From assembly GCF_016859285.1 (NCBI RefSeq), contig NC_053402.1:8018531-8082530 (forward strand): a DNA stretch of 64,000 bases. The letters are read 5' to 3'. Below, one piece after another: positions 38,401 to 47,500 of the stretch. A program made the translations under genes and the position numbers. Each line of letters begins with the position of its first letter. Positions within the stretch are counted from its first letter, which is position 1. The notes beneath the pieces are model-generated. The model had not been told where the DNA came from. It worked only from the letters and a program-made list of their open reading frames with translations, and made no database searches. The stretch comes from Xiphias gladius. Taxonomy: Eukaryota; Chordata; Actinopteri; Istiophoriformes; Xiphiidae.

Positions 38401-41091
38401 CTTACACCTCCCTCTGTGCCACCCCACTCTGCTTCTGAACTGCCTCCTTCCCACGCTCCCTGAGATACCACTGGGGTATTTGAGCCACCATCATTCCCCC
38501 TGCCCCACCCTGACTTCTCACTCTGACTACCAAAGCCCCAAACATTCCCTTCCTGCCCCTGAGCTCCAGTCCCTCCTCCACCCCACCCATCTGCCTGTGA
38601 TGGACCTGCACTGAGGTCAGAGGACACTGGAGGCATGGATCTCCAAGAAGAAGCAGCAGCTAAGGAAGAAGACGAAGAGCCAGAAAGATTACCACCCCCT
38701 TCTTCTTCAACACTAGCAACCCCACAGTCCCTCTCATCACCATCTTCTTCTTTTGGTCCTGCTCCTCGTGCTCCCCCGCCTGAACCCAGCTCCGGCCCTG
38801 GGTTTCCTAATTGCTGTTGCGGTTCTCCAGTCCTGGCCCCCACAGCTGTCTCAGTGTGCTGCTGATGAAGACCGGTTTGATTCACAGATGAAAGAGAGTG
38901 AGTGGTGATGATGGTGGTGCTGGCAGAGAACGAGGGAGCTGAAGTAATGGACAAGTGTAGTGGAAGGCCGTCGCTAGCTGACGTTGGTGTCCCACCCTGC
39001 ACCAGGGCAGGCCAGGCAGAGGGGTTCACGTTGGGGTTGAAATTGGCACCAGAGACACTGCTGCCACCCACTGGGCTCTCCTGAGACCCAGGAAGAAGAT
39101 GGGAGACTTTGGAATTGTAAAATGCTGCTGATCCTAGACCTGCCTCCACCTGAGAGGAGGTGGAAGAGCCCCAGACACCACCACTTGACTGAACACATTC
39201 ATTAAGTGAGGAAGAGGAGGAAAGAGGAGAAGAACGAGGTGGGGAAGGATTGTCCATGTTCCCTACTCCTCCTCCTACTGCTCCTCCCTTCTGCTGGATG
39301 TTTCTTTCACTCCATGAGGCACTACTGTTGTTATTGTTACTGGGGCAGTCTTGCTCCTGCAACCCTCCTCCAGCCCCATCAGAACTCAATTTGGCCCCGC
39401 CTAGGATGCTTGGCCAATCCTCCAGGTCAGTCCCATCCACAATCACCTTCCCGCAGCCCTGAGAAGAGGACTGGCTGCCAGAGCCTGCCCCCCATGTGGA
39501 ATTTGCATAAGTTGAAGTAGTAGAAGTAGAAGATGACGACAGAGCAGCGACACATAATGAGGATGAGGAGAAGTTGGGGGGTGAAGGGGAGGATGAGCCC
39601 AGGTTGGAATCTATATGGACAAAATTGAGACCATTGGACTTAACTGACATGTTATGCACTGACAATACTAACTAATGACTTGTGTAACGTACCAAATGGT
39701 GGTCCCAATATATAATAGCTTTAAGACAGAAGATCACTAATGTTTGTTGCACATGGTACTCAGTGGACTAAATATTAAACATAATAATATCTTTTTTTTT
39801 CTGAGACATTGACCCACCTGCGCCTCCAGCTGTGCTTGCACCGGGGTTATCTGCTCCCTGTGAAGAAACAGGGGGGGGGCCTACCCAGCCACTGCCTCCT
39901 CCTGTACCCCCTTCCCCTCCTCCTCCCCCCAGCAGCATGGAGGACAGTGGTGGCTGGCCCCTCTTCAGTAACACTTTATGGTCCTGCTGGCAGCGAAATC
40001 TTGGTGGAACCTCTCTGGACATGTATCGCTGCTGCTGGGAAGTCTGGCTTCCAGAGGGGGAGGAGGAGGGCTGTCCGTTGGCCACAGCAGTCCGCTGTTT
40101 TGCATTGTTCCCACCACCAGGAGGAACTTGTGCAGAAACCCCAGCTGCACCAGGACTGGGGGATGAGGGGGCAACAGGGCCAGGGCTGGGGGACACTGAG
40201 CCTGGGGTGGTGAGCGGCTGGGAGCAGGAGGGCTTGGCTGATTCTGGCACTGAAATACACAAATAATAAAGGGTGTGAATGTCTGATAGACTTAAGCACA
40301 ATAAAAAGAAAAAGGCAATATGGGTATGTTACTCAAGGTAGGTTAAGCTACGTAACAGTTTAAATTTTTTGAGAAAATCTGTAAAGTGGAGTGTGAGCAT
40401 ACATGTGCATACCCCACGCAATAATTTCCTTGGTCATCACAATGTATTAAAGTTTTTATAGGAAGTGGGCACTGCTGATTAAAGCAAATTTTACAGCAAT
40501 ACATAGAATTCATATCACTGAGGAGCATGATGATGACAAACACAAAAGAATCATTACATACCTTTGATTTTCTGTTCTGTCACCTAAAATAGAAAGAATA
40601 AATGAATTAAATATAAGGCAGAAGAATATTTGCTGGTGGCAAATTGATAAAGCAACAAGAAATGTTTGTTTTCAGATTACTACCTACATTAATCCATGTA
40701 GGTCTACAAGAGTGATCTTCCTAGGTTTTAGTGTCACTACTGTAACTGAGAAATAAACTAGCATGACACTGTTTCAGCAAACATAAAAATGTGAAATTTG
40801 ATATTCATTTTTACAATCATTCCCAAAGATTTAAGCTTTAAAACTTAAAAGTTACCTGAGAAAATATTGAAAATGGCAAATAATTTTTGAACTGTATTAG
40901 CTTCAATTAAAAAAAAAAAAAAAAAAAATCCTGGGCTAGTAAGTGGGTAATGATATAGAAGCAGGAATATCACACAGATTATTTGCAAAATATACAGGCA
41001 AAGTCAGTTGTGAATGTTTGGTGACACTGTTTACCTTCTGAGAGGTTTCCCTTTTCCTTTTATCTTCTTTCTTCTTTTTCTTGTCTTCCAT
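27042..41091 (-). CDS. tnrc6b: tnrc6b, GW182-family miRNA silencing scaffold (whole coding span, 20 exons)
   Basis: Twenty minus-strand exons join in frame into 2055 residues (human about 1833). TNRC6/GW182 proteins bind Argonaute through Gly-Trp repeats and recruit PABPC and the CCR4-NOT and PAN2-PAN3 deadenylases to silence miRNA targets in P-bodies. Seen in order: a charged N-terminus ([15 protein letters not shown]); the conserved [20 protein letters not shown]; a GW/WG-rich region in a 2.86-kb exon; a conserved [20 protein letters not shown]; a Q-rich region with polyQ; a PAM2-like [18 protein letters not shown]; a VPWKG motif; an RRM-like domain ([20 protein letters not shown]); and a C-terminus [14 protein letters not shown]. 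That end matches TNRC6B (GGGSDSI), not 6A (GGGGESM) or 6C (LLSGESL). The first in-frame Met after an upstream TGA was taken as the start. Confidence 0.95.
27710..27849 (-). CDS. tnrc6b: tnrc6b coding exon 19 (residues 1819-1864), RRM core
   Basis: Encodes [20 protein letters not shown] through [10 protein letters not shown], almost identical to human. GW182 RRM-like domains do not bind RNA in the usual way, which is known family knowledge. Confidence 0.97.
28702..28772 (-). CDS. tnrc6b: tnrc6b coding exon 18 (residues 1795-1818), start of RRM
   Basis: Encodes [20 protein letters not shown] then TPQ, aligned with human [23 protein letters not shown]. The acceptor is CTTCATAG and the donor GTAAGT. 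Confidence 0.95.
29035..29250 (-). CDS. tnrc6b: tnrc6b coding exon 17 (residues 1723-1794)
   Basis: Encodes [36 protein letters not shown] and RSWGGGG, matching human DYKSTWSPDPIG and [13 protein letters not shown]. The donor is GTACTG. Confidence 0.94.
29560..29652 (-). CDS. tnrc6b: tnrc6b coding exon 16 (residues 1692-1722), PAM2-like
   Basis: Encodes [20 protein letters not shown] then [11 protein letters not shown]. This is the stretch the family uses to bind the MLLE domain of poly(A)-binding protein (from memory of the family). Phase 1 at both ends. Confidence 0.94.
29820..29888. repeat. (CA)n microsatellite, about 34 units
   Basis: A nearly perfect AC run preceded by A9, in the tnrc6b intron upstream of coding exon 16. 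Likely polymorphic. Confidence 0.95.
30402..30548 (-). CDS. tnrc6b: tnrc6b coding exon 15 (residues 1643-1691)
   Basis: Encodes [31 protein letters not shown] and [10 protein letters not shown], nearly identical to human. The Trp in VPWKG belongs to a motif known to contact the CCR4-NOT complex in this family. Confidence 0.95.
30872..31039 (-). CDS. tnrc6b: tnrc6b coding exon 14 (residues 1587-1642)
   Basis: Encodes [20 protein letters not shown] through [17 protein letters not shown], matching human KTRGGSPYNQFD and NASWPP. The acceptor is TTGCCAAG. An alternative acceptor ATAAAG just inside the exon would shift the frame and is not favoured. Confidence 0.92.
31258..31410 (-). CDS. tnrc6b: tnrc6b coding exon 13 (residues 1536-1586)
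   Basis: Encodes [20 protein letters not shown] then [11 protein letters not shown] and TTLHKN, matching human ESRFKQWTSMMEG and MHKNG. Phase 1 at both ends. Confidence 0.94.
31753..31963 (-). CDS. tnrc6b: tnrc6b coding exon 12 (residues 1466-1535)
   Basis: Encodes [18 protein letters not shown], a Gly/Ala stretch, [10 protein letters not shown] and [13 protein letters not shown], matching human LARMVSALQQQ and LPDLQTKGPIPGYGSG. The donor is GTGAGT. Confidence 0.94.
32365..32484 (-). CDS. tnrc6b: tnrc6b coding exon 11 (residues 1426-1465) with polyglutamine
   Basis: Encodes ACQLLL, eleven Gln (CAG with CAA interruptions, 32465-32433 region), then [17 protein letters not shown]. The human equivalent has seven or eight Gln followed by LLQNQRK. 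Confidence 0.95.
32714..32914 (-). CDS. tnrc6b: tnrc6b coding exon 10 (residues 1359-1425) with Gly-Val repeat
   Basis: Encodes [14 protein letters not shown], a repetitive [20 protein letters not shown] tract, then [20 protein letters not shown]. The ends match human SMLKQFPN and LSPQQIAMLSQ; the Gly-Val tract replaces a short human GLFNVGP segment. Confidence 0.93.
32915..34922 (-). other. tnrc6b: tnrc6b 2-kb intron
   Basis: Between coding exons 9 and 10. Apart from the possible retroelement remnant (33470-33960) I see only AT-rich unique sequence. Confidence 0.65.
33470..33960 (+). mobile_element. possible decayed retroelement 3' end in a tnrc6b intron
   Basis: A T-rich stretch is followed by a tail segment CTGATAAAGGTCTGAGGACC then AAAATGTTGTAAATAAAGTG near 33866-33906. 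This strongly resembles the 'gacgaaggtct...gaccgaaacgttgt...aataaa' phrase found at the ends of many fish retroelements. No intact reverse transcriptase is present. The 5' boundary is unclear. Confidence 0.4.
34923..35060 (-). CDS. tnrc6b: tnrc6b coding exon 9 (residues 1313-1358)
   Basis: Encodes [20 protein letters not shown] then [16 protein letters not shown], matching human SLRAQVPPQFISPQ. The donor is GTCTGC, a weak match, but phase and homology agree. Confidence 0.92.
35304..35462 (-). CDS. tnrc6b: tnrc6b coding exon 8 (residues 1260-1312)
   Basis: Encodes [20 protein letters not shown], an Arg/Gly run ([13 protein letters not shown]) and [16 protein letters not shown], aligned with human KKFDVDKR...NSKDMG...GPYFEK. 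The donor is GTAAGT. Confidence 0.93.
35611..35673 (-). CDS. tnrc6b: tnrc6b coding exon 7 (residues 1239-1259)
   Basis: 63 nt encoding [20 protein letters not shown] plus L, equal to human [18 protein letters not shown]. Phase 0 at both ends. Confidence 0.94.
35854..36044 (-). CDS. tnrc6b: tnrc6b coding exon 6 (residues 1175-1238)
   Basis: Encodes [40 protein letters not shown] and SGGWGQ, matching human [20 protein letters not shown]. The acceptor is GCCGCAG and the donor GTAGGG. Confidence 0.95.
36271..36423 (-). CDS. tnrc6b: tnrc6b coding exon 5 (residues 1124-1174)
   Basis: Encodes [20 protein letters not shown] through [15 protein letters not shown], more GW motifs. Phase 1 at both ends, so it could be skipped in frame. 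Not obvious in the human isoform I recall. Confidence 0.85.
36752..39610 (-). CDS. tnrc6b: tnrc6b giant GW-repeat exon (residues 171-1123)
   Basis: A single 2859-nt exon with about thirty Trp-containing motifs (for example [51 protein letters not shown]), the Argonaute-binding region. Conserved anchors are [48 protein letters not shown] and [20 protein letters not shown]. Ser/Gly expansions explain much of the extra length over human. The acceptor is CATATAG and the donor GTAAGC. Reading on past the donor would add 17 residues ([16 protein letters not shown] last) and stop at 36699. Confidence 0.95.
39818..40249 (-). CDS. tnrc6b: tnrc6b coding exon 3 (residues 27-170)
   Basis: Encodes [12 protein letters not shown], then the invariant [20 protein letters not shown] and a Gly/Ser/Pro-rich stretch. 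The acceptor is TATTTCAG and the donor GTGGGT; phase 1 out. Confidence 0.95.
40562..40583 (-). CDS. tnrc6b: tnrc6b 22-nt microexon (VTEQKIK)
   Basis: Acceptor CTATTTTAG, 22 bases, donor GTATGT. It encodes VTEQKIK plus one base, matching human VTEQKTK at the same place. Its length is not a multiple of three, so skipping would shift the frame. Confidence 0.9.
41035..41091 (-). CDS. tnrc6b: tnrc6b coding exon 1 (residues 1-19); exon begins at 41122
   Basis: The exon (41122-41035, acceptor TCTTCACAG, donor GTAAAC) reads [20 protein letters not shown] then KRKRETSQK, like human [20 protein letters not shown]. Spliced to the inferred 5' exon, an in-frame TGA precedes it, so MEDKKKKK is the first Met. 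A different, unseen 5' exon supplying an earlier ATG is possible. Confidence 0.75.
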
Positions 41092-42531
41092 GAACCACTG
41101 TTCCCTTTCCTGATTCTCCTGTCTGTGAAGAGAAATGCACACATTAAATTATGTATGTTACATCTCAAGCCTCACTGAAAGTAATTTAATGCTCATAAAA
41201 GCATACCTTTTTTACAGACACAATTACACTTTGAATCAAAATTAATATTATGTAATTTCACCAGATCACTGCCAAGTATACTCCTACACAGTCAATGTTG
41301 TAAGTATTGTAACATTAACCAGGGGCAGCCAGCTTGACAACAGTCTATGGTGGCCTAGGTTTTCACTGAATAATTCATTAACCAGCAAACGATTGCAATT
41401 CCAAACAACACATGCAGAAGCCAAACAAATAACTGCCTTCAAACTCTACGTTTCTGGAAAAGTCGGGTTCTCTTGCATTACAGTAGAGACTGTAATGGTA
41501 TCATGTTTCAGCTTTAATACTAGCTATAATGTACGTACATCATGGGATGTGTCTAGTTTTATTAAGGACAGGCTGTCGCTGACCTCACATTTGCCCCCAC
41601 CCTGCCAAAAGTAAACGTATGAGTTGTGTATGCATACCCCAGCCACGTGAGGCCTTTTTTGTGGAAAGCAATTCTTGTTGGAAAAGTAAAGGGATCTCAG
41701 ATACCAGAGAGCTGCCAATATGACTGGACCCAGTGTTTCTGTTAGCTAAGCTGCACATGATTAGCACCATGTCATACAGCTTCTATGAAAGCTAACTGGA
41801 AGCTAAGTTATGGCTTTAACCCTTCGCCGTATTGTATTTAAATACACCCGCTGACATTACCTTTCACAATCAGTTTACGTAATGTGTGAAAACCCCTACG
41901 AGGCAGACGTTTACAGCCGCAATAGGAGCAAACGACCTGGATTTCGTACAATTAACAGGCCAGAAATGAATAGCTGTGCTGCTGCTAGGGACCACCAGAA
42001 GCGCTTCACTCGGGTAAGCAGCTGGCTAATGCTAGTCGACTTTAAAAGCAGCGGCTGAGCGCTGTGCAGTGACCCGAAAAGCCGGGGGCTCGGGAGGATC
42101 GGCTGTCCCAGAGCAATCTGTCTCTACCGCTCCGCGCGACAAATCTAACCTATACGCAGTTTACTGCGGACAACAGGCACTACATAGTAGCTAAAGATAT
42201 CCCCCTTATTTTCAAACACTACGTTTCATTTACACGGCTTTCTGTCGTGTTTCGTAACTTTATAGAGCGCACAATAACACTACTGACAAGTCAGTCAACA
42301 GAATCCGAGCAAGCTGGTTCATCAGTACTAACGGTCGACAGGGCCAAATTAAACGTCGAACTTCAGTGACGTTTCTTCAGAATTGCAACGCGTACAAAGC
42401 GAAGCTATTCTAAAACTGAGAAACCCAAAAGTTGTTGGCCGTGTTACGGTGAAAATGATCCACGTTATTAACCAACAGCAACTATATTATGAAAGCTACC
42501 GAAGCGCATTGCGTTATTGTTCAATACTCAC

Positions 42532-42860
42532 CTCGGGAATCACATAGAATATAAAGTGCTTCTGTGCAAAAATTCTTGCAGACCTATCGCTAGCAGGCTA
42601 GCAAGGTAGCTAGCCTAGCGAGCGAGTTCTTCGAGGCTTTCAAGGCTAAATTGAATATGAAATGACATCAGCGAATGGCGAAATGTTAATCGTAGAAAAA
42701 AAATAGGAAAGGCGAGTATCCTTTTATGCGACTGTAGTTCTCAAGCTGTAAACAAAACATACATAACCCCTTGCTGACTGTCATACGCTGTATGATCGGT
42801 TAGTTTACTATCGGCCATTTTGCTTCTGCGTGAGGGTTTAGCCAGCATATGATATCACCA
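42532..42860 (-). promoter_or_regulatory. tnrc6b: tnrc6b untranslated first exon and promoter (5' limit approximate)
   Basis: A minus-strand donor CCCGAG|GTGAGTATT ends an exon at 42532, next to CpG-rich DNA with a GCTAGC cluster (42591-42624). It is the best candidate 5' exon for tnrc6b; intron 1 is then about 1.4 kb. The exon carries an AUG-UGA (42545-42540). Confidence 0.6.
42540..42545 (-). promoter_or_regulatory. tnrc6b: AUG-UGA start-stop uORF in tnrc6b 5' leader
   Basis: The sequence TCACAT on the plus strand reads ATGTGA on the minus strand. After splicing it lies 39 nt upstream of, and in frame with, the chosen tnrc6b ATG. It depends on the inferred 5' exon being right. Confidence 0.5.
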
Positions 42861-42913
42861 GGCTGGTTGTTGATCAGAGAGGGGAGGAGGAGCAGAGCGC
42901 ATACCGACACCGT

Positions 42914-42926
42914 CCACCAGAGGGCG
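42914..42926 (+). promoter_or_regulatory. CTCF-like core CCACCAGAGGGCG
   Basis: Matches the CTCF core consensus (CCASYAGRKGGCR) at every position, just upstream of the tnrc6b promoter and between card10 and tnrc6b. Confidence 0.5.
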
Positions 42927-42943
42927 TCCTAACAGCGGAAGCA

Positions 42944-42951
42944 TGACGTCA
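42944..42951. promoter_or_regulatory. palindromic CRE TGACGTCA
   Basis: A perfect cAMP-response element (CREB/ATF site) about 18 bp from the CTCF-like core, upstream of tnrc6b. Confidence 0.55.
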
Positions 42952-42959
42952 TACACGCG

Positions 42960-43370
42960 GGGTATGAGTAAGTAAACAAATGGGACAAAAATCTGTGGAT
43001 ATATTACTTGCTCAAGACAGTAAGTCAAAAACAAATTGTGATTTTAAAAAAATCTTATTCTCTGTTACTGTGAACGGGAATAATGTTAAGTCTTCCAGGT
43101 AGTTTTTGAGGTGAAACACCGCATTTTCATCATTTTTAATGAACATGACATTTTTATGTGAATCAAAAAAAAAAAGGCTAGTTTAGTTGTTGGTCTAACA
43201 AATGGATGTAGAATTTTTTTTTTTGTTTGTTTTCCATTACTTTGTCTATATTATACTTGGGTTCCAGATTTTTGTATGGTTTCCTAATTGACTAGCGATT
43301 GCACTGACATCTAATTGTATGCTGTAATATTTCAATAAAAAACAATTAGATCAAGTATTTTGTGTATTTG
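42960..43370. other. intergenic region between card10 3' end and tnrc6b promoter
   Basis: AT-rich with no coding signal. It holds a plus-strand AATAAA (43334-43339) and, just beyond, a minus-strand ATTAAA (43396-43391). Confidence 0.5.
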
Positions 43371-43374
43371 AGCA

Positions 43375-44314
43375 CACAAGTGAAGTACAGTTTAATATAT
43401 TTTTTAAACTTGTTACAAAAAAAGTACATTTGGCAATAACAAAACAAAACCATTTGGTCATAGTGAGCTAAAGCTTCCGTTGTACAATGTAAAAAAAAAT
43501 GTAGCACTACTTGACCATTCAAACATAGCCGACCTCAAGAAAATCCAGAAATTAACAAATTTTCTCTTAAAAAACTGTATTCATATAACTACAGTTTTAT
43601 CAGCGCGATATCTTTAAGTATGATCTGTACTGTGTAATTGATTTACTGTATGTCCTAAAGCTTAATTCAGCCCAAAAAAGGAGACAGACTATACTGCCAA
43701 TATAAAATGTGGATGAGCAGATTTTCTCCCTCCCTACATCCCATCCTACAACATATTATAATCTCCATCACCTATATTCTTGGTCCCTCTTTCTGTCCTC
43801 ACAGCTTCACTTTCCACTCACAACGTAACTCAGTGACCAGTAACCCAAATGCCTTAAAAAAAATGGGCACCTTGTGTGATGCTTGAGCCTAATTTTGAAA
43901 GTGCACTTAATGCACTATAATAAAAGTTTATGTTTAGTAAACTGTCTGAATAGAAAAAAGAAACATGGTTAAAGTCATGTTGATAAAAACAGCTAATTAC
44001 AGATAGGTCTGTACTGACCTTCCTTGTGATAGACAAATCTGCTTATTTTTTAATTTTTTTCACCATTCTCCCATTGTAGCCAGTCCAGCTTGGCTATATA
44101 GATGAGAATTATGAAATTTCTGTTTGCATGCATGCATGCACATAGGACTAATCTGGCTTTCTCTGAGATTCCATGTAGGTCCAAAGAATAGTAGGGTTAT
44201 CTAACACTTAATGATAATCCTCTATTGAGACTTTACTGTGGTTTTCTGCCATATTCTTTATTCAAAGAGAGGAGAATCTAGTTTGCACTTAAGCACTCAT
44301 TCTATATCTCTCTT
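43375..44314 (-). other. card10: card10 3'UTR (extent uncertain)
   Basis: A canonical minus-strand AATAAA lies only about 55 nt past the stop (44262-44257). An ATTAAA lies at 43396-43391. Either a very short or a roughly 0.93-kb 3'UTR is possible. No coding signal. Confidence 0.5.
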
Positions 44315-44522
44315 CTATTGCAGCCTATCCAGTTCGAACCATGCTAATGCCCTCTGCTGGCTAAGGATGGCATTGCGTATGGCTGCCAGCAGCTCATCAG
44401 TGCAGCTCCAGGTGCTGGGCTCCAGGGTGTAGAAGAGCAGGGGCAGTGTCTCCAGCTGAAGCTCCTCGGCCTGGCACACCTCCTCCATAACGCTGTCCTC
44501 CCCACACCGTGGAAAGAACTTC
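44315..44522 (-). CDS. card10: card10 last coding exon (residues 966-1034)
   Basis: Encodes [35 protein letters not shown] and a terminal helix ending FELDRLQ before TAG (44317-44315). Human CARD10 and CARD14 both end with a similar W..xEELL..V/I helix. Confidence 0.94.
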
Positions 44523-47500
44523 CTATTTCAAGTGTTGGAGGAAAAAAATGTATTTGTATATTTGTAATGTAAGAAAATACCACAATGTCTGCACATGAAG
44601 TAAAATGCTTATTTTACATACACCATGAATGGTGTGAAGTGTATGGTGAATCTGGACAAACCTGAATGAAGTACCATTATGCAGCTATGACCTGATGTGC
44701 ACTTAATGTTGCAGTTAATTTACTGTACTTCTTGAGCAAATTATTGTGCATTTACCTGAGCTTCTTGTGTTTTTTGTTTTTGGGGCGGATATGAATGACA
44801 ATAGGGTAAATCCCCTGTCTCACTAAGCCCTCAACACTGGGCAGCCCCAGCTCCAGCAGACAGTGCTTGTCCTAAGACAGAGACAAAGAGGGAGATTTGA
44901 ATAATGTGAGACAATATACTTTCATTAGTATTACCATGTACATCTTCCCTTTCTATAAAATGAACAAGTGACACAGGTAATAACTATGATTGGTTATTAA
45001 ATTCAAACATCATTCTTATTCTTCCCTGAAGGAGACTTTGTTTGTTAGACTTTAGGTTGTCAGTTGAAAGTGTTTGTGAAAAACACAAACACAACAATGA
45101 TGTGTTTTTTCATTACCTGGCTCATGACATCCTGTATTGACTGCAGCCGTATGCCCAGAGCCTGCTCTAGACTGCAGGAATCCAACAAGAACACGCTCTT
45201 GTCTCGTCTCTCTGAAGCCTGGATAGGCTCTGGGAACAACAGGAAACAGATGAAAGAGGAGAATGGGGTGTATCATGTGATGGTCAAATGAAGAATTATC
45301 AACCTTTTTGTTCGTTGAGTTTGTCAGTGTTTGAGACTTCATGTGTGTGAATAAGTGTGTGTTTGCTATCATCATACCTGGGGGGCAGGTGTTGAAGTTC
45401 AAACCAGACTCTGCTGGTTGTAGCAGCCTCTCTATGAGACCACGCGAGAGAAGAGAGGGGGAGAAGATGACCGGCCGCTTAGTCTGAACCTGCACTGGCT
45501 GCACCAAACTGTAAGGGATCAAGTGCTCCTCGTGACCTGAGGGGAAAGGCACTAATACATATATGCAGGTATGCGCATTTTAATGCAAAATGCATACATA
45601 TACAGACTGTCGTGGAAATCTGATGTTTTTATCCAAAAAAAAATATGAATCATCACACAGATTTGGTGTTGCATTCCAAGAACACTATGGCTGGATCTTA
45701 CGTTTGCTGAGTGTGTAAAGGACCTGCTGTGTGGAGCCAATCCCACGGCAACTGGGGTCCACTGCCTTGACCAATCGTACACGGCCAGAAGCTTTCTTTG
45801 AGAACTACATGTACAATATTGGAGAAAAAATTAACATCTAATAGTTGTGTTAACTGTGGTTACCAGTTCTGTAATAGTTTAGTTAAGCACTTGAGCTTGC
45901 TGTTCTTGTCATTTCAATATGAGCAGACTTACCACCTTCTTCTTTAAGTCCTTTTGCTCCAGGGCCATTTTTCGTAGCCTTACAAGTAACAACTGTTGTG
46001 CCCTGAGATGGAAAATGTTGTCATCCAGTTTATTTACACTTCTAATTTTGTATAATTAAAATATGTTGCTTAGGGCTTTCTTTTAACATGACTACATACT
46101 ACACACTATGGAACCCGGCTAATATTTATCTTTCAGGGTTACTGTGAAAAGTCCTCATTAGCCAGAATTAGAATACAGTTTAAAATCATACAGCAGTCAA
46201 ATCAAGGTCTAATTGGCATACCTGTTGTAGTTGGGCATGGTTCCTGCCTGCAGGGGCTTGGCTGTGCGTAGGTCCACAACGGAACAGCGCCAGTGGTATT
46301 TCCCATTGTACCTTGTGTCTGTGACATGTATAATGTCATCACAGGACACACCTAGAGACGGCGGGTCACCGTGAGGCTCCATATTGAGATTGACACGCAC
46401 ATAGAAAGAGTCAGCCCCCATAAAAGTGGGTGATGAGAGCTGGGAGCACAGCTTTGAGTATGCTGATGACAGGAAGCAGAGAAGAGGACAGCTTAGTCTC
46501 ATCTTTTTGAGACATGAATTAATATAACTTTGTGTGTCATGAGGAGACTTTTCAAAAATATTACTGTTAAATAGGAATTTTTCAAATCTCTGAGATAATA
46601 GACTCACCCTCTGGGTTGCTCTGGTGTTTGAGTGTTGAAGGCTCTGTCCACCACTGGAGAGAAAAGTGGGCTACTTCAGCAGTGCACTGGTGCAGCAGGA
46701 CACTGCCCCCACCAAAAAGAACCCGCTCCAGCTGGACAACATGAAGAGAAAACTGAATGTTATGTTATAGCCTTATGTTCTTACGTTCATCTTTTTCTCC
46801 GTTTTATTTTAGATTTAATTTCAGGAGCTTGCAAAAATTCACGTCTGCAGACAGAACGGTAACGTGCATTTATCGCAGAAATACAAATATGAGCATGAGC
46901 TGAAGCATACGTGCCCTTTATGTAGCATATATTCACACATACAAGCCTCACACATGATTTATTCACCATACAGAGACACACCTCCAGCAGTTCACTTCCC
47001 TCCTTCAGTCCACATTGTTCAGCTGGGGAACCAGCTCTCACATGGCTCACAAAAATCCCTGTTTGGTTGCCTCCAACTATCGTGATATCATCAGCTAGAC
47101 TGGCTCTTCCGTGCCTTGGTAAGGCGGGGGGACTTGAAGATGGGGAGCGGGGGGGTATTCTGAGAGATGGTAAGGATGGCCAGCAATGTGACATGTTAGT
47201 TAGACAAATCTTTCATAGAGATTATTTATATTTGATGAGATGTAAGTCACTGAGCTCTATTATTCTGTCTCTATTATTCTATATTGGACCAATATTCACA
47301 CCATACCTTTGTTAAATTATTCCTCTATGTCAATATCATTCCCTTTTATAAAAAGGTTTTAGAAGTTACTGTGGGCATTTTACAAGTGGCATTATTAGCT
47401 ATTAAGCAGAACACAGCTACAAGTCAATATTTTAAGGTTGCACCTGGAAACGCTTGGATTGGGTTGGTGTGAAGAGACTGCAGGCAGGTTGACCAGGTCA

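Noticed and set aside
39809..40266. 134- and 144-codon plus-strand frames
   Set aside because: Antisense of tnrc6b coding exon 3, which carries the conserved [16 protein letters not shown].
27042..41091. Naming the GW182 gene tnrc6c or tnrc6a
   Set aside because: The C-terminus [14 protein letters not shown] and linkage to csnk1e and tmem184b fit TNRC6B; 6C ends LLSGESL and 6A GGGGESM as I recall them.
45052..45552. 166-codon minus-strand frame
   Set aside because: It merges card10 exon 21 with intron read-through and an out-of-frame piece of exon 22; the splice model explains the conserved parts.
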